From Lytechinus variegatus (taxonomy: Eukaryota; Echinodermata; Echinoidea; Temnopleuroida; Toxopneustidae), in assembly GCF_018143015.1 (NCBI RefSeq), contig NC_054748.1:13630967-13694966 (forward strand): 64,000 bases of DNA, in the 5' to 3' direction. A program made the position numbers and the translations under genes. The notes below the pieces were generated by a model. That model was not told the DNA's origin and ran no database searches. It worked only from the letters and a program-made list of their open reading frames with translations. Position 1 is the stretch's first letter, and every line of letters begins with the position of its first letter. Shown here piece after piece: positions 1 through 12,150 of this stretch.

Positions 1-177
1 GTTAAAAAATGTCTATCATAATGTATAATATCTCATTTGTTATATTGCTGTATACATGTACTTCACTTTATTTTGTATATTGTATTACCTAAAGTTTGTA
101 ATATTGCATAATAAATGTGATATTATCTGAATAAAGGCTAGAAAGCATTAAAAAAAAATCTAATATCTCCTTGATAG

Positions 178-3100
178 GTGACAGCGGATGGAAGCGTGAA
201 CTGCCAAGATGACCCGGAGCATCAAGAACAACGAGTATTCCCTCTCATCTACTGCCAAGTCCTTACAGCGCTACACATCTTAGCTCCACAAGGGACCTTA
301 CTCATCAAGATGTTCACCATGTATAACGCCAATACAGCTTGTCTTATGTACCTGCTCAACTGTGCTTTCAAGCAGGTACCATATTTTTTATTTTGTTTTG
401 TTTTGATCTGATTGTATTGATTTTTCCAATCTCACCATATTCATAAAGTCAATATATATTTCAGTTGAAGTATAATCAAGCTATTAACATAACACACTTG
501 TCAGATAGTGATTATGTAGTTATGAAGTAAAATACAAAGATTTTTTAAAAATTGATTATTATCAAACTATTTGAAAGAAAATAACAACAGTTGTCCAACG
601 ATAATTGTGTCGGTTTGCATTAAAAGTACAAGATACATGTGCAGTTATTACATTATATTACTTCAGTAATGATATATTTCCATTAAGACTTCAAAATTCT
701 TCACCGTTTGATTTCTTAAGCACTTTGATATCATGTTCTCCAAAGATTCATTTCTTGGTCCCTTTCTTTATCAGGTGACAGTTTTAAAGCCAGTATGTAG
801 TAAAGCGGGAAACTCTGAGGTGTACATCCTGTGTAGATCATATATAGGCAGAGAAAACTTACAGCCGCAACTACCAATTCTGCTACAACACTTCGGTAAG
901 GATACATATAGAGATTGTATCGAAAATAGGGTAATCCCAAGTAATACCAGTAGCTGCTGAGGTTCAGAAAATTATTGAATCGCACCTTTCAATTATTGAA
1001 TATTGTAGGACACAATATGAAAGTGCAACGATTTAGCTTTTAAGAACACCATGTACCTTCACCTGAAAAAATGTGTGATTTCACTTTTGTTTGTTTTATT
1101 CCACATTTTCACACAACAGTGGCAAGAAATTTGCTTGTGCGACAATTGTTCCTCCAATAATTTCTCTGAAGATTTATTGTGAAGTTTATAATAATGAATG
1201 GGGTGAGGATTAGGATTAAAGTTTTACTTTTGTTTCAAGTTTAGTTTTTTAATGTGTGGATTCTTGGTAGTAGCAATTATTGCATGAGCAAATGTATTGG
1301 AACCTAAATAACAATCGGTGCATGCAAAATCTACAGTCAGGTTGCGATGAGGGATTATCTGACCATCTGGCCAAGAACAACGAGGGCCAAGCCTAAGCTG
1401 GAATCCTATATAAAGTGATCCAGACTACTCGTAACAGTGAACAAGGAGTCAAGGGGAATAGCGGACTCTGATCATCTGGGCTTATTCAGTAAGCCTTGAA
1501 TACCCTCCTAGCCAAAGGAGAGTTCCTTGGAAAAGAAGGGAAAACATTGCTCTCTGTCTCAATTACTTGCAGGCCCTAATGTTGGAGAGACTCCAATCTT
1601 CAGTCCTACCAATCTTCCCAGCTCCTTCGTAACTCAGCTCGAGAAATGCAGCGAGAAGTTCACCAACCATCAGATGGCAGCCATTGAAGAGAATCTGAAG
1701 CTGTATACCAACAAGGATCCATCGCCACGGCAACACATCGACGGGGTGAGGAAGCACTGTGTGGAGGTTTTCATCAAGAGATGTCGTTTACGGGTTGCTA
1801 GGAAACCGCAGAAACTCATGCCAAATTATGGAACAAAGGTAAGATCATCAAATTTTGAAATCATCATTGCTTCATAATGCCTTTCTCTCACATGCTTATT
1901 CAATGCTTCTTGAATGTTTATTTTTGGTGACAATTTGGCCATTGTAACTTCCATGGATACTTTGATTTTTATTGGCGACATAGCACTTTACCATTGTAGT
2001 TACTATAATGACAAAATTTTAATGCAAGGACACCTGAGGACTGTTTCATGAAGCTGTTGGTAAGTTAAGAGTGACTTCAAGACTGCCTGACTGGTGATCC
2101 GTTCTTGTGGTAAATGATGTTCAATATCAAGTGTTAATTGGTGATTATGTAGCGCGTAAGAAACGATCACCAGTCGTTCTTAAAGTTGCTCTTAACTTAC
2201 GTACAGCTTTATGAAACACCCACCTGGGGCCCATTTAGTAATGAGTTAACTATGGTAACATTGTCATTATGGTAACAACCAAAGTCATAGGGCTCAGAAG
2301 CCAATCACAATCAAGGTATTCCAGGGCAGTTGCAATAATGGAAAAGTTACCTTAGTCATAACTCTCCATGAAATGGGCCTCTGTTTGTTTAATTCATAAG
2401 GGTGACTTGAGTTAAGTCATATCGTACCTACTGAGGATCTTCTTGTTCACTCTCTCTCTCTTTTTCTCTGGTCAGACTTGTTCAATGTTTTCCAGGAACA
2501 TGCGGCATCGCCTCCATGGTAGCTTGGAAGAAAGAGAAGAGCTAGGACATCGTTCATGGAAGGAGCAGCTGATTGCAATCCTCAGGAGTCTGCAGGAACA
2601 AGGATCTAAGGCTGATCTAGGTGAAGATGGACAGAGTAGTTTCTCTCTTGTCAGAAAAATCTTGGTCCAAGACTTTCCAAGAGAAGACAGTGACCAAGAC
2701 CTTGAGACCTTGAAGCTTGAAGAAGTAGTATCCCTGAAAGCATATTAGGCACTGTCCTGGAAAGGGTTGTGTTTCCGGTTCTGCTGGTGCGCCAGTGGAG
2801 CGTTTCATGTTTCATGAAAGGACTTGTCAGACTTTTATCTGACAAGTCCCATTTATAGTAACAAATCAACAGATCTGACAACTTGTCAGACAAAAATGTA
2901 AAAAATTTTGATGAAACGCTTCCTTGGTGATGAGGACCCTGAGACTGTCCCATATGAGACTGAAACTGAAACAGACATCCCCAAGACAGAGACGTATCAT
3001 AGAATTTTTAAAGTTAAATTTGTAATGTACTTTTGATCTAGCTTTACAGAGGCATAAGTATAGACTGCATGTAGTTAAGAATCTACCTAGTTTTACTTTT

Positions 3101-6100
3101 AAAACAGGAATGGTTCACATACCATTTCATGTTTACAATTATCAAAACAATAGCCATTTTATTAAGGAATTCATTTTTCTTCATCCTATCGAGCTTGTTT
3201 TATAAAACGTTGCATTGTTATTGTTTGTTTTCTGTTAGGGGAGTCACGACCTAAGAGAAAGCGCAGTTCGTTCTCTGTTTCTGACCAAGAATCAAGGGAG
3301 GTTGAACAATGTGGCACCCATCAGACAAGCCAGATGGGTCCAAGACTGCAAGGAGCCAGAGATGGTCATTCTTATTCTGGAAGAGAATTAGGATCAGGAC
3401 ATACTGTAGACACCATCGGTCAAGAAATGAAAGAAGATGACCAACAGAGCTCTGCCGCTCGGTGTCACAATGATGGTGGCCACTCTGAAGTCAGCAGAAC
3501 TGCAATAGACCATATGGATGTGTGTGAAAATGATCGAAGGGTGACAGAATTGGACCAAACTCCATCCGCACAAACGATTAATTTGACAGGGATTGACGGC
3601 AGCCATTCTGGAGTCAGCAGAACTGCAGTAGATCATATGGATGTGTGTGAAAATGAACAAGGGGTGACGATATTGGTCCAAACTCCATCTACGCAATCAA
3701 GGGTTAATTTGGGAGGGATTGTTGGTCATGTTGCAGCAATGGAGGTCGGAACTGAGGGAACATCCAGCAATAATTCTTCTGTTGAACACTCTCACTTTGA
3801 TCAATCCCATAGTGCTTCAGTCAGTCAACTCAATGTCTTTCAAACAGAGCATGATAGACCCTTGAAGAGTGAACAAAGTGTAGACCTAAACCCTCTCGTC
3901 TCTACAAGACACCCTGCAGCTGGAGACTGTTACCATGATAACTCGCTAAAATTATCAGAACCCAATGGATGTGTCATCAGGAGAGGACAGTGTGATGGTA
4001 CCAATGATAAAAACTTTGGTGTTTCGACAGATCAGGGTGATGGCTGCCATCATGCCGACTCACCAGAACTGAAACAATCGGATGGAGATTGTGAGGATGG
4101 AGGCAAGAAAGAGATTCGGCAGAATGGAGCGCTGGGAGGTCAAAGGTCAACTATGACTGAGTCTCATAATGGCACTGAATATGAATTGTTCACAGTACAA
4201 ATTCCATGGGTGAGTATCCGTTATCTCCATCTCAAATATATTCCTGAAAGGTTCACTTGCAGTGTAATGATGAACAATGTTACAACAGGTTATTGTATGA
4301 TGTTGTTTGAAGGTTTGCATGGTGGCATGTACAATTGCTGATGTGGTTTACGGTACACCATGTGGAGTGTTATAGAAACAGTGGATAGAAGAGAAGAAGT
4401 GGATAGGCGAGAAAGTCTTCTCCTGAAGACGGACAGTCAACCTGTCTGAAACGTCGAGTCTCTCTACTACTCATCATCTCTACTCGCCGACTCAAGCCAG
4501 CATCTCCTCAGCTCTACTACTCAAGCTGTTCTCACTCAACATTCCTTCTGGTTTACAGTCCTGTTCAGGACTATTTTCAAGAAAGAATACTCTATTCTCA
4601 AATCTCCACTTTCTCGCCTATCCACTTCTCTTCTATCCACTGTTTCTATAACACTCCACATGGTGTACCGTAAACCACATCAGCAAAGGTTATTGTATAT
4701 CTTTAAAGACATGCTATCTGCAAATTTAGCCTAAAGTCCTTTTCCAGGAGAGGTATTATTATAACATAGATTGTTTTGCCTTGTCACAGTTTTACAGATA
4801 GGGATATATCTCAAAATGAGCAAAATTGATTTATTTTTTTTGGATTTGCCAACTGCTATTTTGTTCATTGCTCTTATTATGTCGCCAATTTTGAGAGCAT
4901 AATGATTTCCTTCTGTTAATAACATTCAGGAAAGGAATCTAATACTGCACTAGAATTTTTTTTTCCCCATAAATTCTTCTCTTTCTATTTATAACCCATA
5001 TATTATTGCCAGCATATTCAAGATAAGGAGAAACTGTAGAAATGTTCCTAAAGGAGACACTTGACCAGTATGTGGAACAAATCTTGTATATTTGACCCAA
5101 AAATGTTTTACTCCAACACTGCCACTTCAATATAATTTTCGTACTGTTTCCGTAATAGTTAAATGAAACTTGTACATGTATGTAACATTTCCTTCAGATT
5201 GCATCAGGAAAATATGATCTAGACAGTCAAGGGTTGTGGAAAATAGTTACAGGTCACCCATTGAGGGCGGTGTTCATGTCACCATTCTGTCAGATGCAAT
5301 TGCTGAATAATTGGAGGAGTGTCAGAACCAAAGCCAAGGTTTGTTGATTTTTTAATTTCTGCTTAAAGATCTCTCATCAATCAAGTTGCATTAGATGTGT
5401 TTTGGTCAAATTGTAGGCAATTAATTTTAAACATTTATTCATCAAGCATAATTGTAAATACAGGCATACCCCTCCCCCCTCTACATTGTAGCTTTATGTT
5501 TTTTTTTTGTTGCACCAAACCTATATATCATGTTATGGGGTCGGCTAATTCCAAGGCTTGTTCTTTTTTTGCTATCCCTTACATGTTAGTCCAATGTGTA
5601 CTTTATTGTGGTGTGTGTGTTTTTTTTTTTTTTTGGGGGGGGGGTGTTCATGAATTTGCCTCATTGTATACATACATGTATGCTTGTATTTTATTGATTT
5701 TTATGAGCAAATATTGGAAACTGAAACCATCAGGACTTAAACCCAGCCTATTACCCTGCTGTCATTGACAGATTCTTCAACATTCTACTACTACACCTGA
5801 GGTCAAAGGTCATCATCAGTGTGACCTTTCACCCCAGGTATTAGAGGTCATTGAAAGTTTCATCTCCAAGAGAGCTATTCAGAGTTCGGATCAAGAGGCT
5901 TGGTTCTGCTCAGGAATGGAGGGAGAGGAGATGGAGTTACTTTGCAGGCTTGCTGCCACCCACAATGCTGTCATTGTAAATACTTCTCTGTTTTATTAAA
6001 GTAAACAAATTTTGTGGTGCCAAGATATTGTACTTTTTGAAATGCAATTCCACCTTTATTCAGAACAAGTTTCTTAAGCACCTTTTTTTAAGCCATTGAA

Positions 6101-9100
6101 GTATTCCCAATGTTACCAAACAATTGAATTATAAATGTACAGTACCATGCATGATTCAACCTGCCATATGCCAAATTTCCACTCAAGTTGTAGCAATTTT
6201 TCTGATCGCAATAGGCAAAACATGTTAGGGTTGAGTCACTATAATATTTTCTTACTGGTGACCAGAGGTGATTTTTCAGCAGGGATCTTCTTCAGACCTG
6301 TAAAATGAAGAATAATGCATACATTGTAGGAAATTCAGTGTCCCCTAGACTGTAAGTAACAATCATTTTAAGGGCTATATTTCCCTATCTAGACATATTA
6401 TGTATGTCAAAACTCTCACTTGACATTACATTTCAATCCATCAATCAACCAAGTATGTTGCACTATGGAAATTGAGGTTAGAGTATCGAGCGGGATTTCT
6501 CAATTATCTTGCATGAATTTATTGGCATGAGACTATAATCCAGTTATGGTGGTGTAGCCATTTTTAATTCTATCTGTTTCCAACTCTTATTTTATACTTT
6601 TTTGTAAATCAAATATCTTTGGAAATTCATGTGGACCTGGTGAATTAGACAAAGTTTAACTTGTACTTCTACCTTTATTCATCAATGTTTCTTTAATACT
6701 GGTTATATGTTCTCAGGGTAGCCATAGTGACAATGAACCTAAACAGTGGAAACTAGAAGATCTCCAGCACTTGCTTGAAAGGTGAGAAGTCTATTTCATA
6801 CATACATACAGTCCGACCTTTCTAATCTGACATGTTGGGACCAGCACCAATCCAGATAAGGAATTCATCCGGATCTGGGAGACCCAATGTTAAATACATG
6901 CAGCTGCTGCCTCAGCTCCCCAATGGCGGTAGCTCCACGTTATCTATTGTAGTGGGTGCCCATACAGACAATATTCACTGCAGTGTCAGTGCAAATTATA
7001 GGCAGTATTTTTACCGAAATGAAATCGATCGATGGCCAGAACTGGGGGATTTTATAATGTACCTGCTAAAATGGTTGAGATATACATCGAGCATACCTCG
7101 AAAGAAAGAGAATGACTTGATGAAACAAAGTTTTACGATTAGATCATCGCGGCGGATATCTCAGCTTCGCAATGTCAGCCATTGTTATACTGACTGTAGG
7201 CTCAAACATGATAGATGGCGCTGTCTGTATTCAGGCCTAGTTTTAGCTAGCAAGACATGTTTTTTGGGGGGAAACAAAAAGAGAATGTAATGAAATGTTT
7301 GCGCTTTGCCCAGATTTACTGGAAAATCATCCTGCCTGAATTCTTTCAGTGATTTGGGAGAGATATTTTCATGTAAAATAATGTTGTATGTAGACTACAA
7401 TATTGGAAAATATATATAATCTAAGTGACTTTGCGTATAGGATTGAGTTTAGATTGAAATTTCATTTCCTCATGTACTAGATTGAATTGAAAAAAAAATC
7501 TTGGCAAGTATGTGTCCGGATGATAGAGAGATCCGGATAAGGGGAGGCCGGATAAGAGAGGTCGGACTGTACATTGTTTCTGCTCCCACACTTTGCATTC
7601 TCAATTTATTCCAGACAAGCGGAAAAGAGTAGAAAGATCTTTAATTCAAGCTTTTCCCCATTATGCATTGCCAAAATGTACATAGGGGCATCCTCTGTAT
7701 ATTCTCAATAAGATGTGAGACCCCTTTCTTTGACCTTCCCATCATGCTTTGCTTAAAATACATGGGGATTACGCTCCTTGTCATATTCTCATTTAATATC
7801 AGGGGAGCGTTTCATGATCGGACTTGCCGGATGTTTTATCAGTTACCATAGGAATCGTGCTTCTCAACCAATAAAAATCGAGGAAAGTCGGCAGATCCTA
7901 CTACTTGTCAGGAAAAACTTTGATGAAAATGCTTCAGGACAGAAGATGCAAGACCTCTTTCTTGACATATTCCCATCATGCATTTGTATTACATGTTTTA
8001 TATGTTATCTTTATCTATACTCTTATATGTGTGTATATATCTACATTGTTTTATGTTTTTTTATGAAAGTATTGAATAAATGAATTAAAAAAATGAAAAT
8101 GCCTATTTTCATTCGGTCTTTATATTTTTACTTTTTATATTAGGGAGGCTAACAGAAGATTCAAGTCCTTTTTCTTCAAGCTTCTCCCATCATACATTGC
8201 CAACAAGACAGAACCTACATCAGCTGAAACCGAAATCAAGAAGCATTTTCTCTCTGCTTGTCTACTTGCCATGAAGGTAAGATAATTTTGTATCACTGTG
8301 GTGATGTCGGCCATTTTGTAGGGGGTAGAAAATTAATAATGGTGTTTGTATGATATTATTTATGCTGGAAATTTGTGTATCCAATGTATCTTTTGCCAAC
8401 TTAAAGGTTTGGTCCAGACTGGAGATATTTATATACCAATAAATAACGTAAAATTCACAAAGCAAAATGATGAAAATTGGATCAAAATTGGATAACAAAT
8501 AACAAAGTTATTGAATTATAAAAATTTGCATTATTCCGGTGAAACTGTTCTAGGCATGTCTTTATAAATATTCATTAGGTGGGCTGATGATGTCATATCC
8601 CCACTTGTTCTTTTGTATTTTATGAGATGAAATTAGGTTTATTCAAAAAATTTCTACCAAGAACTAAAACAATTGGATTGACAACTGATGAATTTTCATA
8701 CTTTTCCTAAAACACGTTTCGACCAATTGTAGAATTAATTTGATTTTCCCTTTTGTGAAAACTTGATGTCCTTGGTTTTATGAAAACTTGGCATACAAGT
8801 ATGCCCAATATTAGAATGTTTGTTGGTCCATATTTTTTTTATTTGTTTATTCATTTATTTATTTATTTGTTTATTTATTTATTCATTCATTCATTCATTC
8901 ATTTATTCGTTGTTCATTTATTTATGTATTCATTTATTTATTCATTCATTCATTCATTCTTGTATTTATTTATTTATTTTTCATGTCTTTATTTATATAT
9001 CAGAGATGCCAACCCTCCCGATTTCATCGGGAGGCTCCCGAAAATTCATCCCAACTCCCGCCCTTACGATTACCATCCTTATCCTCCCGAAATTACGATT

Positions 9101-12100
9101 TTTTTGCATTGATCAAATTGGATTGGAAGGACATGTATCGTCTGCTAACTTTAGCATGTAGTAACTCCATTACGTTCGCTGCTACTAAATTCTGTGTGAA
9201 AAGTAGACAAATAAGGAGCAGCGAAAAGCTGGTGCATGTGATATGCCCAACGGGAATCCACTGTGCACCAGGCCGGTAGGCCCGGCTAGCTTCGCGAGGC
9301 GTGTGCGCTCGCGGCCACTGGATTTGTCGAGTCGTGCGGTGGAATATCGGTGTTTGATTCCGGCGTATTGATGGGTTGATATTGACACGAAATGGCGGAA
9401 AATCAACAAAAGAAGACCAAGAAATGGTCTCAGAAGTATAAGACTGAATACAGTCTCCAGTACCTGTGTGTTCGGAAGTCGGAAAGAGGAATTTACCATG
9501 CATTTTGCGCAATTTGCAGCGTGGACATATCACTTTGGCAGGGAGGTCGTGATGATAATTCGGAAGCATTTTCGTTCAGGAGCAAACGGAATGGCCTACG
9601 GACATTGCGATGACAAGATCTTCGAGCTCCACTAGTACCCTGTTGTCTTTATTTTACCAAGCAAGGGACCAGCGCTGAGCTTTTCTTTACTGGATTTATA
9701 GTGGAACATAACCTGCCTATAGCCGATAGTGATAATTCATCCTTATTATTATTGTTGAACAGGTACTTCTTTTGTCCCCTCATTTTTTATTTACAATGTG
9801 AAAATGCATATTTGATATTTTTAATGTTAAAAAAGTGGGAACAATGTTTATTTCAAAACATGTGAAATGCCCCAAAATAAGGGTCAGATTGCACCAGAGA
9901 GCATCTAGAAACCCAGAGCTTCCAGGGCCCTAAGGCGGGCCCTGGACCCCGGCCGCAAGGGTCGAGCGCTCCGCGCTCGAGATGTGCGCTATGCGCACAT
10001 AATTTGGTGGCGGTTGCAAATCCTCCCTAATTCTGATTTCCAAAAGTTGCCATCTCTGATATATATATTTCATTCATTCATTCATACTCTGAGCTTTGAC
10101 CTTTACCTTTGCATCTACCAGCATTTCTTTTTCTACCATTGTCTTATGCAGGAATTACAAACAGGTGGATCCCTCCACATATGGGTTCCAGGCCTCCTCA
10201 CAAGGTTCTCCGTCTGCATGATCTATGGGTTATCACAGACCTTTGATTGTTTGACCCTAGTTAGGGGTCAAAGGTCAACTGAGTTCAAACCACCTCAAGT
10301 TCTTGTCAGCTGTATAGGGTTTCATCACAGTCCTCAGATTGAAAAGGTTTGTTTTATTTAATTTGAAATATCACAACAGTTGTGCTCAAAAGTTAGTGAA
10401 CCTCACTGCAAAATGCACATGCACATGCACATATACTAGGTGATTTCAAGTACGGTGTTCGGTGTTGGTGTTGAGAGTGTGAAAAGGCTGCTGAACCGAG
10501 CCCCAACACCGAGCTGAGTTCAGAGGAGCAATACCAACACCAACACCAGATTTCAACACCGTACTTGTACATGTACATAGAGTTAGATATTCATGAAGTT
10601 TTCTAGAATTGTACCGGCTCCCTAAAATAGATACACTCCAAACAAAACCCATCAAAAGACAGAATTGTTTGTTTTGTTTTTTTAATTATATTTGAAGGCA
10701 ATGTAGCCAGGCTACATGTAAATAGAATAAAAACCAATTGATGGATGAATAAATGTGTATTAATTCATAGTCTGTACCACTTCATTACAGAATTTTCAGA
10801 GGGTGTATGAGAGAATGAAGGAACTGCATGAAGAAGGCAGACATGATGTCTTGCAATTCATTCCAGTGCTCAGCCTGTTCAGTAAGTCCTGTTATACATG
10901 AATAGTATTTTGCTTTTATCTTTATAGCAATGATGGTAGTTTATTCATGTTGCACTTCTTGCGCATGATTTGTACATCATCGATATGATTTTCAAGGGTT
11001 AGATCATCCTGGCATCGATTTGGTTCAAATAAAAGCAGAAAAATTAAAGGATAATGTTTGAAGGTTTGATGAAAATCAAAGAATATCAAATTCAATTGTA
11101 AAAATGTTTATTTTGTGATGTGTCATGCGAGCAGCTATCCCATATGATGTCATGCAATACAAACCAATTTAAACCGGACATGGTGGCTCAGTGGTAGAGT
11201 GTCCGCCTCATGAATGGGAGGTCGTGGGTTCAATCCTCGGCCGAGTCAAACCAAAGACTTATAAAAATGGGACCTTCTTGCCTTCTTGCTAGGTGCTCAG
11301 CATTTAGATTGGAGAAGGGTAATGATAACATATTATGTTATGCAGGGCCCGCTGGTAGAGCAGTTTCCTAACTGAAGTGGCTACCGTGGATAAATAAAAC
11401 ATTATTATTATTATTATGAATTTAGAGAAACATAGGTCATGGGTGGCATGTGTCTTGTTTTTCATTGTTAGCAGACCCTGGGGGTCAAAGCTTAGTAAAA
11501 TGTATTTTTAAAAATACCGTCACACGCACCACGAACCGTCCTCTCTGCGCAGATACAGTGCACTATCGCGCCTCGCGATTTCACCACGAACCGTCCTCTC
11601 TGTTACGATGCCCACTGTGGCGTAAATAATTCACTTCAAGAAAATGTAAAGATACGGGATGAAACTTTGAAACCTGAACTATCAAACAGAGATACCGGTA
11701 AATAATTTGCTCTCCTTGTAGGTGCACTTATTGCTGGTTGTAAAAAAACTTTTTTTTTTAAATGCGTTCTCTGCAAAACTAACTTTCGCATCGAAGTGCG
11801 CAGAGAGGACGGTTTGTGGTGCGTGCGACGATATATTTTGCGCAAGAATATCTAATGCATTTGAATACACGAAGAGTAATCTTTGAAGGTTCCTATTCAG
11901 TACAATCTTTGTTGGCTGCTCAAAATTCTAAAGTCTGTTTAAAACTCTCTGAAATGATAAATGTATTCAGCATATTTTTCCTGTTTAGTAAAAACGCTCA
12001 CCCTCATTCAACTAATTTGTACATTTCTATTTTTCATTTCTAGATCCAGACTTTGACAAGGCCATGACAAGATTCAATGAAAGCGTGTTACGTGACGACC

Positions 12101-12150
12101 TGCTACATATTGTGGAAGCCGAGCTTGCCTTGCTTGATGATCAAGTGTGA
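178..12150 (+). CDS. CMTR2: CMTR2, cap-specific mRNA 2'-O-methyltransferase 2 (3' twelve exons)
   Basis: CMTR2 methylates the ribose of the second transcribed nucleotide of capped mRNA (cap2) using S-adenosylmethionine. Twelve exons join in phase: 178-375, 775-895, 1573-1838, 2476-2620, 3239-4209, 5198-5338, 5772-5975, 6717-6781, 8144-8276, 10152-10346, 10791-10881, 12044-12150 (stop TGA 12148-12150). All have AG acceptors and GT donors, giving 878 residues. Exon 1 begins VTADGS and continues to LIKMFTMY; these hold the catalytic Asp and second catalytic Lys of the FtsJ/RrmJ-type fold. Exon 2 has KPVCSKAGNSEVY, the typical continuation of this family. The N-terminal part, including the first catalytic Lys, lies left of the window. 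Later exons give the inactive C-terminal methyltransferase-like half (for example SPFCQMQLLNNW and HIWVPGLLTRFSV). The visible part alone exceeds the whole human protein (about 770 residues) because of exon 3239-4209. The splice at 2620 (CTAG|GTGAAG) was chosen because it alone keeps phase with 3239. Confidence 0.93.
2039..2219. mobile_element. Foldback MITE in CMTR2 intron
   Basis: The left arm (TTTCATGAAGCTGTTGGTAAG...) and the right arm (...CTTACGTACAGCTTTATGAAA) are inverted copies about 45 bp long around a short centre. Related sequence recurs at 53400-53540 and 53640-53965, so this is a dispersed family. It has no coding capacity. Confidence 0.75.
2225..2382. mobile_element. Small inverted-repeat element (GGGCCCATTT ends)
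   Basis: It begins GGGCCCATTTAGTAATGAGTTAACTA and ends with the imperfect inverse (AGTCATAACTCTCCATGAAATGGGCC). It is a short non-coding foldback element in the same CMTR2 intron, directly after the preceding MITE. Confidence 0.5.
2786..2925. mobile_element. Foldback MITE (GGAGCGTTTCAT ends)
   Basis: The ends GAGCGTTTCAT and ATGAAACGCT are inverted. The inside contains GGACTTGTCAGAC / TCTGACAAGTCC and a further AACTTGTCAGAC. A related sequence occurs at about 7801-7935 (GGGGAGCGTTTCATGATCGGACTTG). It lies in the intron between CMTR2 exons 2476-2620 and 3239-4209. Confidence 0.6.
3239..4209 (+). other. CMTR2: CMTR2 exon 5: long low-complexity insert with internal duplication
   Basis: This 971-nt exon encodes about 323 residues rich in Ser, Gln, Asp, His and Gly that do not resemble the compact vertebrate CMTR2. 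The start is basic (PKRKRSSF), a possible nuclear localisation signal. Two similar stretches follow each other at about 3475-3590 and 3596-3715. Both contain HS-VSRTA-DHMDVCEN followed by a QTPS motif, so the exon grew by tandem duplication. The frame is open throughout and ends at a good donor (CATGG|GTGAGT), which supports a real coding exon rather than retained intron. It is probably disordered. Confidence 0.8.
4337..4684. mobile_element. Foldback element with 76-79 bp terminal inverted repeats
   Basis: Left arm 4337-4415 and right arm 4609-4684 are reverse complements over their full length except for one 3-bp indel (GAA), starting GCTGATGTGGTTTACGG. The centre (4416-4608) is non-coding and contains CCTGAAGACGGACAGTCAACC. 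It sits in the CMTR2 intron, 127 bp past the donor of the long exon. The near-identical arms suggest recent insertion or arm conversion. Confidence 0.85.
6809..7569. mobile_element. pogo/mariner-type non-autonomous element
   Basis: It starts CAGTCCGACCTTTCTAATC and ends with the inverse (GGCCGGATAAGAGAGGTCGGACTG), with TA on both sides (6807-6808 and 7570-7571). A TA target duplication and a CAGT-C-ACCTCT-TAATCCGG terminus are typical of pogo/Tc1-mariner elements. The 152-codon open frame inside has no recognisable domain and no conserved DDD catalytic pattern was seen, so I treat it as chance. Confidence 0.8.
8830..8998. repeat. Simple repeat (ATTT/ATTC)n
   Basis: This is a tetranucleotide-based low-complexity tract (TTTATTCATT variants). 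Its open frames in two phases are artefacts. It directly abuts the left end of the transposon copy at 9001. Confidence 0.9.
9001..10058. mobile_element. Internally deleted copy of the YqaJ-type transposon
   Basis: The ends are CAGAGATGCCAAC and GTTGCCATCTCTG. The left about 719 bp match 21138-21860 and the right about 339 bp match 24974-25313 almost base for base. The copy at 21138 carries an additional 3.1 kb with a gene between those blocks. The junction here (ACCTGCCT|ATAGCCG) shares CCT with both sides of the missing segment, as expected for a microhomology deletion. It is therefore a non-autonomous derivative. It lies in the CMTR2 intron 8277-10151. Flanks are an AT repeat, so any target duplication cannot be read. 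Confidence 0.9.
10436..10570. mobile_element. Small foldback element (AAGTACGGTGTT ends)
   Basis: It begins CAAGTACGGTGTTCGGTGTTGGTGTTG and ends with the inverse (CAACACCAACACC...AACACCGTACTTG). It is non-coding and lies in the CMTR2 intron before exon 10791-10881. Confidence 0.65.
11178..11420 (+). mobile_element. tRNA-derived SINE
   Basis: The head has an A-box-like GTGGCTCAGTGGTAGAGTG and a B-box GGTTCAATCC, spaced as in a tRNA. An unrelated body follows, ending in a (TTA)n tail after AATAAAACA. The tRNA part lacks a proper acceptor stem partner, so it is a SINE and not a tRNA gene. It lies in the last CMTR2 intron, in the gene's orientation. Confidence 0.85.
11510..11833. mobile_element. 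MITE with ACGAACCGTCCTCTCTGCGCA arms
   Basis: The left arm (CACGCACCACGAACCGTCC...) and the right arm (...GGACGGTTTGTGGTGCGTG) are inverted over about 40 bp. A second partial copy of the arm (CACCACGAACCGTCCTCTCTG) lies at 11582. It is non-coding and lies in the last CMTR2 intron. Confidence 0.75.

Noticed and set aside
5797..5812. DR1 motif in a CMTR2 exon as a regulatory site
   Set aside because: A single GAGGTCAAAGGTCA occurrence in coding sequence (similar strings at 4139 and 10267) is best explained by codon content; no supporting context.
6832..7290. 152-codon open frame as a gene
   Set aside because: It lies inside a TA-flanked pogo-type element, shows no domain or conserved catalytic pattern, and has ordinary non-coding composition.
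8404..8540. Third copy of the TTAA-flanked MITE
   Set aside because: It shares style (GATGAAAATTGGATC, AACAAAGTTATTG) but neither the AGTCCACC ends nor TTAA flanks, so it is a different or too diverged element.
8780..9161. Hydrophobic open frames of about 110 codons in two phases
   Set aside because: They are produced by the (ATTT/ATTC)n repeat, rich in Phe, Ile, Leu and Tyr, and run into the transposon end.
9093..9569. 158-codon minus frame repeated at 21230-21706
   Set aside because: It is conserved only because both are copies of the same transposon end. It lacks motifs, overlaps other frames, and is interrupted differently in the two copies.
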